From an uncultured Caulobacter sp. (GTDB taxonomy: Bacteria > Pseudomonadota > Alphaproteobacteria > Caulobacterales > Caulobacteraceae), in contig CALALX010000022.1 of NCBI GenBank assembly GCA_937925635.1, forward strand, positions 1-7,735: a stretch of 7,735 bases of DNA, read 5' to 3'. This document shows, one piece after another, positions 1-5,252 of the stretch. The translations under genes were made by a program, and so were the position numbers. Below the pieces are notes generated by a model that was not told the DNA's origin, ran no database searches, and saw only the letters and a program-made list of their open reading frames with translations. Each line of letters opens with the position of its first letter. Position 1 is the stretch's first letter.

Positions 1-184
1 GCTCGGTTTCGATCGCGTGTTCAGGGGCGGGCTCTGGATCAGACGCCGGCAGGTCCGGCTCGACCGGCTGGTCGGCCTCGATCGCTGGGTCGGTCGGCGG
101 CGTCTCCTCGCCCTCGGGTCGGGCGTCCTCGTCCCGCGGCGCGCCGGTCGGCTCGTCGTGCTTGTCCGGATCTTCGGGGTTCAC
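1..184 (-). CDS. Unknown protein, acidic proline-rich N-terminus (partial, cut by window edge)
   Basis: An open minus-strand frame runs from a GTG codon at 184-182 to the left edge with no stop, giving 61 residues. A good Shine-Dalgarno sequence (GGGGAG on the minus strand, plus-strand 191-196) sits 6 bases before the GTG, which decides the start. The visible part is rich in Asp, Glu and Pro (it begins V/M-N-P-E-D-P-D-K-H) and has no hydrophobic segment, so it looks like a disordered acidic N-terminal tail. The domain that would name the protein lies outside the window, so I do not assign a function. It is divergent from the nitroreductase gene and may share a promoter region with it. The codon pattern (G/C in third positions) is consistent with real coding sequence. 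Confidence 0.6.
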   Translation of the reverse strand, partial: MNPEDPDKHDEPTGAPRDEDARPEGEETPPTDPAIEADQPVEPDLPASDPEPAPEHAIETE

Positions 185-201
185 GCCCAGCTCCCCTTGC
201 C

Positions 202-227
202 TTGACGTGGCGGACGGATGGTAACCC
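202..227 (+). promoter_or_regulatory. Candidate Caulobacter-type housekeeping promoter for the nitroreductase gene
   Basis: TTGACGT at 202-208 matches the -35 of the Caulobacter sigma-73 consensus in six of seven bases. After 11 bases, GGTAACCC (220-227) is a moderate match to GCTANAWC. Transcription would begin near 234, between the ATG at 229 and the ATG at 262. This favours 262 as the translation start. The -10 match is only partial. Confidence 0.3.
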
Positions 228-261
228 CATGTCGCCCAATCCGACGCCGAGCGAAAGAGCC

Positions 262-924
262 ATGAACGTCACAGAAGCCGTCGATCGCCGCGTCTCGGTG
301 CGCGCCTTCAAGTCCGATCCGGTGCCCGGCGCGCTGGTTCGCGAGATCCTCGAGGCCGCCCACCGCGCCCCGTCCGGCGGCAACCTGCAGCCCTGGCGGG
401 TCCACGCGCTGGCCGGCGAGCCGCTCGAGGCCCTGAAGGCCAAGGTCGCGGCCAACCTTGGCGGCGAGACGCCGGAGTACGACGTCTATCCGCCCGAACT
501 CTGGGATCCGTTCCGCACCCGCCGCTTCGAATGCGGCGAGGACCTCTACGCCACGCTCGGCATCCCGCGCGAGGACAAGCCCGCCCGCCTGCGGCAGCTG
601 TTCAAAAACACCCAGTTCTTCGGCGCGCCGGTGGGCCTGTTCTTCAGCCTCGACCGCAACCTCGGCCGGCCGCAGTGGGCGGACGTGGGCATGTACATGC
701 AGACGGTGATGCTTCTGGCTGTCGAGCGCGGACTGGGGACCTGCGCCCAGGAGTTCTGGGCCCGCTATCCGAAGACCGTCGGCGACCACATCGCCCTGCC
801 CGACGACCACATGCTGTTTTCCGGCATGGCCCTGGGCTGGCCGGACGAGACGGCGCCGATCAACAGCCTGCGCACGCGGCGGGATCCCTTTGATGTGTGG
901 TGCAGCATGGATGGGTTCGGCTGA
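262..924 (+). CDS. Nitroreductase family protein (FMN-dependent oxidoreductase)
   Basis: The product is a 220-residue flavoprotein of the nitroreductase fold. Such enzymes are cytoplasmic FMN-binding homodimers that use NAD(P)H to reduce nitroaromatics, quinones or related acceptors. What shows this: the N-terminal R-R-V-S-V-R-A-F block (residues 9-16) typical of FMN-phosphate binding, A-P-S-G-G-N-L-Q-P-W-R (36-46) of the flavin site, a central helix (around M-Y-M-Q-T-V-M-L-L-A), a G-L-G-T-C segment, and the C-terminal G-M-A-L-G-W-P-D-E stretch. The length is normal for the family. The start at 262 is chosen because the family alignment begins there and a weak GAAAGAG precedes it. In-frame ATG 229 and TTG 202 would add 11 or 21 residues unlike the family. 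The natural substrate cannot be read from sequence, and no metabolic partner gene lies beside it. Confidence 0.88.
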   Translation: MNVTEAVDRRVSVRAFKSDPVPGALVREILEAAHRAPSGGNLQPWRVHALAGEPLEALKAKVAANLGGETPEYDVYPPELWDPFRTRRFECGEDLYATLGIPREDKPARLRQLFKNTQFFGAPVGLFFSLDRNLGRPQWADVGMYMQTVMLLAVERGLGTCAQEFWARYPKTVGDHIALPDDHMLFSGMALGWPDETAPINSLRTRRDPFDVWCSMDGFG

Positions 925-993
925 CGATCTCCTCTCTGCTCGCGGGAAGGGACCCTGCGGCGCAAGGTGACAGGGCAGCGCCCCGCTACCAGG

Positions 994-1022
994 TTGCGAG
1001 CACGCTGAAAACAATCTAGAGT
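994..1022 (+). promoter_or_regulatory. Weak candidate promoter, possibly giving a leaderless DUF559 mRNA
   Basis: TTGCGA (994-999) and TAGAGT (1017-1022) are 17 bases apart, each with four of six bases matching a sigma-70-type hexamer. Transcription would start about 7 bases downstream, at or next to the ATG at 1029. That would make the transcript leaderless. The surrounding 20 bases are unusually AT-rich for this window. Confidence 0.22.
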
Positions 1023-1028
1023 GGTGAT

Positions 1029-1379
1029 ATGAGACGCCGCTCAACCCTCACGCCTGCCCAAAGTCTTCGCCGCCCTACGACCGGCTCGGAGCAGCGACTC
1101 TGGCGGGCGCTGCTTGACAAACGGTTGGTAGGGACCACGTTCCGCAGGCAGCACATCGTGGGCCCGTACGTCGTCGACTTCTTCTGCAAGGCTCGCGACC
1201 TAGCCATCGAGATCGACGGCGGGGTTCATCAGGACGAGGACGCCCGGTTGCTTGGCGCCCGCCGCGACGCCTGGATGACCGAGCGGGGAATCACCATCCT
1301 GCGAATTCCGGACCAGCTGGTTCGGCAGAACCTCGATACGGCGCTGTCGATCATCGTCAGGGCAGCGTCGTTGCGCTGA
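1029..1379 (+). CDS. DUF559-family endonuclease-like protein
   Basis: This 116-residue basic protein belongs to the DUF559 family, which is distantly related to very-short-patch repair endonucleases and other PD-(D/E)XK nucleases. Visible hallmarks are S-E-Q-R-L-W-R (20-26), the F-R-R-Q-H-I-x-G-P-Y-V-V-D-F motif (38-51), and A-I-E-I-D-G-G-x-H (59-67). Glu21, Asp50, Glu61 and Asp63 are the likely metal-binding and catalytic acids. A C-terminal segment typical of the family, R-R-D-A-W-M-T-E-R-G-I-x-I-L-R-I-P (near 78-94), is present. The length is complete for the family. No methyltransferase, helicase or restriction partner lies beside it, so it is an orphan. The biological role of DUF559 proteins is not settled; DNA binding or nicking is an inference from the fold. 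Such genes are often sporadically distributed and could have been acquired by transfer. Confidence 0.82.
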   Translation: MRRRSTLTPAQSLRRPTTGSEQRLWRALLDKRLVGTTFRRQHIVGPYVVDFFCKARDLAIEIDGGVHQDEDARLLGARRDAWMTERGITILRIPDQLVRQNLDTALSIIVRAASLR

Positions 1380-1457
1380 CCGGCGCAACGGTGCGCCAAG
1401 TCGGTGCTGCCACACCGCCCTGCTCGGCAGGGACTCACTCCTCGCCGGCGGGGAGGA
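1369..1457. repeat. Small palindromes in the convergent DUF559/WD40 spacer
   Basis: Three short inverted repeats fill the junction of the two converging genes. CGTTGCG (1369-1375) pairs with CGCAACG (1384-1390), overlapping the DUF559 stop codon. CCCTGC (1418-1423) pairs with GCAGGG (1427-1432). The near-palindrome 1439-1457 has arms TCCTC and GAGGA. None has a T-run on either side, so I do not call an intrinsic terminator. They may be decayed intergenic repeat sequence or Rho-independent structure without a U-tract. Confidence 0.35.
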
Positions 1458-1462
1458 CGGCG

Positions 1463-2452
1463 TCATTCTACCTCGATGACCCCCGCGCCGCCGTCCTCGT
1501 CGCCCCAGGCGATGCGGCGGCCGTCGGCGGTGATGGCCAGAGCCGAGATCGCCGCGCCCTTCTCGGCCTTCAGCGTATCCATCTTGCCGCTCTTCAGGTC
1601 GGCGACCCAGACGCGGCCGTCGTCCAGGCCCGCGGCCAGCACCGGCAGCTTCGGCGTGCCGGCGACGCGGACCACCAGGGCCGACTGGTCGAAGCCGATC
1701 TCGGCCGCTTCCTTGCCCATGGGCCCCGTCGCGCCGGAGAAGGGCCAGATCACCGCGCCGTTGGCGCCCGAGGTGGCCAGCATCACGCCGCCCGAAAGGA
1801 AGGCCAGGCTCTTCACCTTCGAGGGATAGCCGCCCATCCGCATGTTCTTGCCGTCCGGCACGGTCCAGCCGTGCAGGCTATTCTCCTGCATGGCGCTCAT
1901 CAGGAACTTGCCGTCCGGGCTCCAGGCGACCAGCGAGTGGGCGCCGGCCCACTTCAGGAACACCGGCTTCTGGTCGGCGATTCGCGCGTACCAGAGGGCC
2001 GCGCCGCCGTAGGTCGCGGTGGCGATCCGCCGCCCCTTGGGATCGAAGGCGACGTCGGACACCGACTTTTCGTGCGTGAAGACGCGCTCGAACGCCGGAT
2101 CCTTGCTGTCGACGACGCGCAGGTCACGGCCGGCGGCGAAGGCGATCAGGCCTGATTCGGGCGAGGCGGCGACGGCGTCGATCCAGCGGCCCTTCACCTC
2201 GGCCACGATCGAAGCCGCGATCTCTTCACCTTCAATACGCGTCCAGACCACGCGGCCATCATCGCCGCCAGTTAGGATGCCCGCGCCCGAGGGGTGGGCG
2301 CAGGCCGACAGGACGGCCCCCTTGTGCGCCTCCACCGTGACGAACCCGCCGCCGGCCACGGCCCGCACGGAACCGTCCCCAAGGGCGAACATTGTTCGTC
2401 CTGAGCGGTCGAACAGCGCGGCGGTCACATAGGCGTCGAAATCAAAGGACAT
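1463..2452 (-). CDS. WD40-repeat beta-propeller protein
   Basis: This 329-residue protein is made almost entirely of WD40-like blades and has no signal peptide or membrane segment, so it is probably cytoplasmic. Blade-like units recur about every 40 residues. Examples are A-H-K-G-A-V-L-S-A-C-A-H-P-S-G (42-56) followed by T-G-G-D-D-G-R-V-V-W (61-70), S-V-S-D-V-A-F-D-P-K-G (130-140), S-L-V-A-W-S-P-D-G-K (173-182), V-K-S-L-A-F-L-S-G-G (213-222) and A-I-S-A-L-A-I-T-A-D-G (301-311). This is enough for one seven-bladed propeller. Such proteins act as scaffolds for protein-protein contacts; the partner is unknown. The ATG at 2452 is preceded by C-rich sequence with no Shine-Dalgarno, so the mRNA may be leaderless or weakly initiated. 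It is divergent from the exbD-like gene. No kinase, caspase or NACHT domain is fused to it, unlike many bacterial WD40 proteins linked to signalling or defence. Confidence 0.85.
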   Translation of the reverse strand: MSFDFDAYVTAALFDRSGRTMFALGDGSVRAVAGGGFVTVEAHKGAVLSACAHPSGAGILTGGDDGRVVWTRIEGEEIAASIVAEVKGRWIDAVAASPESGLIAFAAGRDLRVVDSKDPAFERVFTHEKSVSDVAFDPKGRRIATATYGGAALWYARIADQKPVFLKWAGAHSLVAWSPDGKFLMSAMQENSLHGWTVPDGKNMRMGGYPSKVKSLAFLSGGVMLATSGANGAVIWPFSGATGPMGKEAAEIGFDQSALVVRVAGTPKLPVLAAGLDDGRVWVADLKSGKMDTLKAEKGAAISALAITADGRRIAWGDEDGGAGVIEVE

Positions 2453-2509
2453 GGTGGCGGCGTTTACCGCGTGGGAACGGGTTTTGCCCAGCCTGTCCGC
2501 GTTTTCGTG

Positions 2510-2534
2510 TTCGGCGAGAGTCGGGCTTTACAAC
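2510..2534 (+). promoter_or_regulatory. Candidate promoter for the exbD-like gene
   Basis: TTCGGCG (2510-2516) matches five of seven bases of the Caulobacter -35 consensus TTGACGS. After 10 bases, TTTACAAC (2527-2534) matches six of eight bases of the -10 consensus GCTANAWC. Transcription would start near 2541, giving a leader of about 70 bases to the ATG at 2612. Confidence 0.33.
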
Positions 2535-2611
2535 CGCTGCCATCCGCGCAATGGGTGGCCGGAACAATATGGCGGGTCGCGCCTCGGCGCCTGCAGACTG
2601 GGAGCATACGA

Positions 2612-3064
2612 ATGGGCGCCAAACTCGGCGGCGGCGGCGGCGGCAAGAAGTACGACCTCGGCCAGAACAGCGAAATCAACGTGACGCCCTTCGTGGACGT
2701 CATGCTCGTGCTCCTCATCATCTTCATGGTCGCCGCGCCGCTCGCGACGGTGTCCATCGCCCTCGACCTGCCGCCGGCCATCCCGCCCGATCCGAACCAG
2801 CCGAAGCCGAAGGAACCGACCTTCATTTCGATCCAGGAGTCGGGCGCGATCTTCATCGCCGAGAAGCAGACCAGCCTCGAGAACCTGATCCCGGACATCA
2901 AGGACTCGATGACCGCCAAGGGCATCACCGGCAATCTGTCCGAAGAGCGCGTCTTCGTCCGCGCCGACGCCGACGTGATGTACGAGCAGTTCATGGCCGT
3001 GCTGAACGTCCTGCAGGCCAACGGCTTCTACAAGATCGGCCTGATCAACGAAGACATCGAGTAG
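2612..3064 (+). CDS. ExbD/TolR-family biopolymer transport protein
   Basis: This 150-residue inner-membrane protein has the ExbD/TolR layout. A short Gly/Lys-rich cytoplasmic N-terminus (1-20) leads into one membrane helix (about 24-44) and a periplasmic domain. The conserved helix reads I-N-V-T-P-F-V-D-V-M-L-V-L-L-I-I-F. Asp29 corresponds to the proton-path aspartate essential in ExbD and TolR. ExbD works with ExbB, and TolR with TolQ, to convert the proton gradient into force on TonB or TolA. No ExbB/TolQ, TonB or TolA gene lies in the window, so its motor partner must be encoded elsewhere. The start is set by GGGAG at 2600-2604, 7 bases before the ATG, and by the family's usual N-terminus. 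The frame stays open upstream to 2471, but that extension is not ExbD-like. A strong terminator follows directly, so it is probably transcribed alone. Confidence 0.88.
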   Translation: MGAKLGGGGGGKKYDLGQNSEINVTPFVDVMLVLLIIFMVAAPLATVSIALDLPPAIPPDPNQPKPKEPTFISIQESGAIFIAEKQTSLENLIPDIKDSMTAKGITGNLSEERVFVRADADVMYEQFMAVLNVLQANGFYKIGLINEDIE

Positions 3065-3087
3065 TCTTCCAATCAGCGGAAAATGCG

Positions 3088-3119
3088 AAAGGGCCGGTGG
3101 GTGACCACCGGCCCTTTTT
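3088..3119 (+). terminator. Rho-independent terminator after the exbD-like gene
   Basis: A perfect 10-bp stem, GGGCCGGTGG (3091-3100) with CCACCGGCCC (3105-3114), closes a GTGA tetraloop. It is followed by TTTTT (3115-3119) and a further T-rich stretch. AAA at 3088-3090 can extend the stem against TTT. It begins 23 bases after the exbD-like stop codon. Confidence 0.93.
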
Positions 3120-3128
3120 CTTTTCTCG

Positions 3129-3295
3129 TCCTCTCCGGAGCGCAGCGAGGGGGAGGTGGTCCTGCGTCGCGGCGAAGCCGCTAAGCAGGATCGGAGGGGC
3201 CGCCGCCGACCCGTCAGAACAAGGCGCTGTGCACGGCGGCCAGCCGTCCGGCGCTCGCGCTGCCCCACCACCGCGCTCCGCGCGAGCGGGGAGGA
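3129..3295. repeat. Intergenic palindromic repeat element, about 167 bp, MITE/REP-like
   Basis: The element lies between the exbD terminator and the cobW stop codon. The left end, TCCTCTCCGGAGCGC (from 3129), and the reverse complement of the right end, TCCTCCCCGCTCGCG (ending 3295), form imperfect terminal inverted repeats, each leading into a GGTGGT block. Inside is a two-step cruciform: CCTGC (3161-3165) with GCAGG (3185-3189), enclosing GCGGC (3169-3173) with GCCGC (3177-3181) around a GAA loop. No coding capacity is credible. I recognise the TCCTC...GGGGAGGTGG style from Caulobacterales intergenic repeats, but could not confirm copy number. Confidence 0.6.
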
Positions 3296-3302
3296 ACATC
3301 GA

Positions 3303-4367
3303 TCAGGCCACGCACGCCTCAAAGCCCGCCTTCAGCGCGGCCTCGTCGAGGTCCCTGCCGATGAACACCATGCGGCTGTAGCGGCGCTCCCCGTCCTTCC
3401 AGTCGCGCTGGTAGTCGCCTTCCAGGATCATGTGGACGGCCTGGAACACCAGCCGGCGATTGTCGCCCTTTACGTCCAGGATGCCCTTGGCGCGCAGGAT
3501 GTCGGGGCCCTTCTCCTGCAGCAGGTTGTTCAGCCAGTTGGTGACCCGGATGCCGTCGAGCGGCTTTTCGGCGGTCAGCGAGATCCCGCGGATGCCGGCT
3601 TCGGCCACGTGGTCGTGGCCATGATCATGGTGGTGGTGATCGTGGTCGTGATGATGATGGTCGTGGTCGCAGCTCTCGTCGTGCACGTGGCCGTGCTCGC
3701 CGTGGGCGGGGTTCAGGAATTGGGGCTCGAGGTCGACGATGCGGTCGAGGTCGAATCCGCCTCGGCCGAGTATGGCGTCGAGCGGCACGGCCGAGCGCTG
3801 GGTCTTGTGGATCGGGGCCAGCGGATTGATGCGGCGGATCTGGGCCTCGACGGCGGCCAGCTCCTCGGGGCTGACCAGGTCGGTCTTGTTGAGCAGGATC
3901 TGGTCGGCGAAGGCGATCTGCTCGACGGCCTCCTTCGAGTCCGCCAGGCGCAGCGGCAGGTGTTTGGCGTCAACCACCGTGGTCACCGAATCGAGACGGG
4001 TCTTGGCCCGCACGTCATCGTCCACGAAGAAGGTCTGGGCCACGGGACCCGGGTCGGCCAGACCCGTGGTCTCGACCACGATGGCGTCGAAGCCGCCCTT
4101 TCGCTTCATCAGGCCCGAGACGACGCGGATCAGGTCGCCGCGCACGGTGCAGCAGACGCAGCCGTTGTTCATCTCGAACACCTCCTCGTCCGCGCCGACG
4201 ACGAGGTCGTTGTCGATGCCCACCTCGCCGAACTCGTTGACGATCACGGCGTAGCGCTTGCCGTGATCCTCGGTGAGGATGCGGTTCAGCAAGGTGGTCT
4301 TGCCGGCGCCGAGATAGCCGGTGAGAACGGTGACGGGCGTCTTGGACGGGGAGGCGGCTTCGCTCAT
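3303..4367 (-). CDS. CobW/COG0523 GTPase, putative zinc metallochaperone with His-rich insert
   Basis: This 354-residue cytoplasmic G3E-family GTPase is of the COG0523 type. It has Walker A G-Y-L-G-A-G-K-T-T (17-25), the metal-binding C-V-C-C motif (70-73) in N-N-G-C-V-C-C-T-V-R-G-D-L, E-T-T-G-L-A-D-P (99-106) for the Walker B region, and the guanine-specificity motif N-K-T-D (160-163). A CobW C-terminal domain follows from about residue 258. Between them, residues 222-253 hold 17 histidines plus Asp and Cys233, a probable zinc buffer or loading site. Family members deliver metals (zinc, cobalt or nickel) to client proteins; several are made under zinc starvation. This gene lies 44 bases downstream of a NicO-like permease gene on the same strand, and a Zur-like box precedes that pair, favouring zinc. 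The ribosome site is AGGCGG, unusually close (2 bases) to the ATG. The client protein is unknown. Confidence 0.9.
   Translation of the reverse strand: MSEAASPSKTPVTVLTGYLGAGKTTLLNRILTEDHGKRYAVIVNEFGEVGIDNDLVVGADEEVFEMNNGCVCCTVRGDLIRVVSGLMKRKGGFDAIVVETTGLADPGPVAQTFFVDDDVRAKTRLDSVTTVVDAKHLPLRLADSKEAVEQIAFADQILLNKTDLVSPEELAAVEAQIRRINPLAPIHKTQRSAVPLDAILGRGGFDLDRIVDLEPQFLNPAHGEHGHVHDESCDHDHHHHDHDHHHHDHGHDHVAEAGIRGISLTAEKPLDGIRVTNWLNNLLQEKGPDILRAKGILDVKGDNRRLVFQAVHMILEGDYQRDWKDGERRYSRMVFIGRDLDEAALKAGFEACVA
3609..3704 (-). repeat. Low-complexity His/Asp codon tract inside the CobW gene
   Basis: The 32 codons for residues 222-253 are mostly CAC, CAT and GAC/GAT. On the plus strand they appear as a GTG/ATG/GTC repeat. 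They encode a flexible metal-binding loop and are prone to length change by slippage. The tract also produces misleading long open frames on the opposite strand. Confidence 0.8.
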
Positions 4368-4411
4368 GGCCGCCTAGATAGTGTTCGCGAGCGGGCGGGG
4401 CAAACCCTGGC

Positions 4412-5062
4412 TCAGGTCTCGACCAGCACGACCAGCACGCCCAGCGCGATCAGCACTCCGCCGAGGATGGCCGAGTCGTAGCGGACCAGGCGGTCGAGCC
4501 GGAAGCGGGCGACGCCGGCCCAGGCCAGGCTGATCAGCCCCATCATGCCGGTCAGCGTCCCGGCCAGGAACACAACGCTGAGCATCGTCAGCTGCGCCCA
4601 GCCATGGGGAGCGTCGGTCAGATAGAAGGAGAGCAACACTTCGCCGGGGGAGAGGGCGAGCAGTCCGACCAGGCCCCAGAAGGCGGCGCCGTCGGTGGCC
4701 CGCGCCAGCGGTTCGACCTCGCCGCCGACTCCGCCCGCCACCACCGCCGACCGCTTCTGCAGCGCGCGCGTGAGGTAGAAACCGCCGAAGCCGAACAGCA
4801 GGGCCGCCGCGCCATAGTGCAGCCACGCCTGAGCCTGCTGTCCCATCAGTTCTCCGGCGCCGAGAATCAGCAGGCCGACCAGGGTCGTGAACAGGATATG
4901 GCCGGTCGCCGCCACGCCCGCCGCGCTGAGCACCCGGCGCAACCGCCAACCCTGTGCGCGCCCGACCAGGACGAACGGCAGCCAGTGGGTCGGGAACAGC
5001 GCGTGCAGCAGCGCCGATCCGAAGCCGACGACGGCGAAGGATAGGAAGAGGGCGGAGGTCAC
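4412..5062 (-). CDS. NicO-like multi-pass membrane protein, candidate divalent-metal permease
   Basis: Starting at GTG 5062 the product has 216 residues and about six membrane helices (roughly 4-25, 45-70, 81-100, 126-149, 157-182, 196-214). The first helix carries H-A-L-F-P-T-H-W (20-27) and the second G-H (54-55). This pattern parallels the H-x-x-x-x-D-H and G-H signatures of NicO/RcnA nickel-cobalt transporters and the wider LysE/NicO/CcdA-like fold. An S-P-G-E motif (138-141) opens the second half. Histidines 20, 26 and 55 are possible metal ligands in the membrane. The GTG start is preferred: AGGG (5068-5071) lies 5 bases upstream, and the longer frame from ATG 5140 would place the Zur-like box and promoter inside the gene and add a polar, non-family N-terminus. 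It leads a two-gene operon with the CobW GTPase. The substrate (zinc is likely from regulation) and the direction of transport are inference. Confidence 0.72.
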   Translation of the reverse strand: MTSALFLSFAVVGFGSALLHALFPTHWLPFVLVGRAQGWRLRRVLSAAGVAATGHILFTTLVGLLILGAGELMGQQAQAWLHYGAAALLFGFGGFYLTRALQKRSAVVAGGVGGEVEPLARATDGAAFWGLVGLLALSPGEVLLSFYLTDAPHGWAQLTMLSVVFLAGTLTGMMGLISLAWAGVARFRLDRLVRYDSAILGGVLIALGVLVVLVET

Positions 5063-5078
5063 GCCCGCCCTATCGCAT

Positions 5079-5091
5079 GTTATAGTGTAAC
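5079..5091 (-). promoter_or_regulatory. Zur-like operator overlapping the -10 element of the permease-cobW operon
   Basis: The 13-base imperfect palindrome GTTATA-G-TGTAAC differs by one base from the GTTATA-N-TATAAC core known for proteobacterial Zur repressors. On the minus strand, bases 5086-5079 read ACTATAAC, a seven-of-eight match to the Caulobacter -10 consensus GCTANAWC. A bound repressor would therefore block the promoter directly. The -35 region is poor. The site is 17 bases upstream of the GTG start. The AT-rich palindrome stands out in GC-rich surroundings. Confidence 0.6.
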
Positions 5092-5147
5092 GGTCGAGGT
5101 CGTTTTCGCGCCCGCCGAAGCGCCGATGGGAAATCGCCATCCCGACG

Positions 5148-5175
5148 TTGACTCACAAGCGCTCGGCTGTATAAG
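5148..5175 (+). promoter_or_regulatory. Promoter of the rplU-rpmA operon
   Basis: TTGACT (5148-5153) and TATAAG (5170-5175) are each one base from the sigma-70 consensus hexamers and are separated by 16 bases. This is the best promoter in the window, as expected for a ribosomal protein operon. Transcription would start near 5182, leaving a leader of about 70 bases before rplU. Confidence 0.75.
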
Positions 5176-5185
5176 TCCGGCCCCT

Positions 5186-5210
5186 CGCCCGCAGGCCCAT
5201 CTTGCGGGCG
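5186..5210 (+). promoter_or_regulatory. Hairpin in the rplU leader, candidate control element
   Basis: CGCCCGCA (5186-5193) pairs perfectly with TGCGGGCG (5203-5210) over a 9-base loop, almost at the predicted 5' end of the transcript. It is followed by CGACCTATTTT, a T-run too weak for a clear attenuator. It could be an L21 or L27 autoregulatory site or a 5'-end stabiliser. The structure is seen; the function is inferred. Confidence 0.4.
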
Positions 5211-5252
5211 CGACCTATTTTGCGAACACTCAGAATTTCAAGGCGATAACCG

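Noticed and set aside
202..261. TTG 202 or ATG 229 as start of the nitroreductase
   Set aside because: Family similarity begins at 262, and the candidate promoter overlaps the upstream starts. Not fully excluded.
953..975. CCCTG/CAGGG inverted repeat after the nitroreductase as a terminator
   Set aside because: Only a 5-bp stem with a 13-base loop and no T-run.
39..1044. Long minus-strand open frames (138 and 287 codons) opposite the nitroreductase
   Set aside because: Both are antisense to a well-supported gene and have Arg/Ala/Gly-rich shadow composition.
1391..2155. Plus-strand open frames of 254 and 141 codons opposite the WD40 gene
   Set aside because: Shadows of the WD40 coding frame, with no domain and poor initiation context.
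2471..2611. In-frame upstream extension of the exbD-like gene
   Set aside because: The added 47 residues have no ExbD similarity and would cover the likely promoter. The ATG at 2612 has a well-placed GGGAG.
3129..3295. Insertion sequence or CRISPR reading of the repeat element
   Set aside because: No transposase frame, no direct repeats with spacers, and only one inverted-repeat unit; a small non-coding palindromic element explains it better.
3156..4481. A 441-codon plus-strand open frame opposite the CobW GTPase
   Set aside because: It is the antisense shadow of a clearly conserved gene. Its translation is low-complexity (runs of Val/Met from the His codons) and has no recognisable domain; it persists because of high GC.
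5063..5140. Longer N-terminus for the NicO-like protein from ATG 5140
   Set aside because: The extra 26 residues are polar and unlike the family, and the segment contains the Zur-like palindrome and -10 match. A GTG with a ribosome site at 5062 gives a normal start at the first membrane helix.
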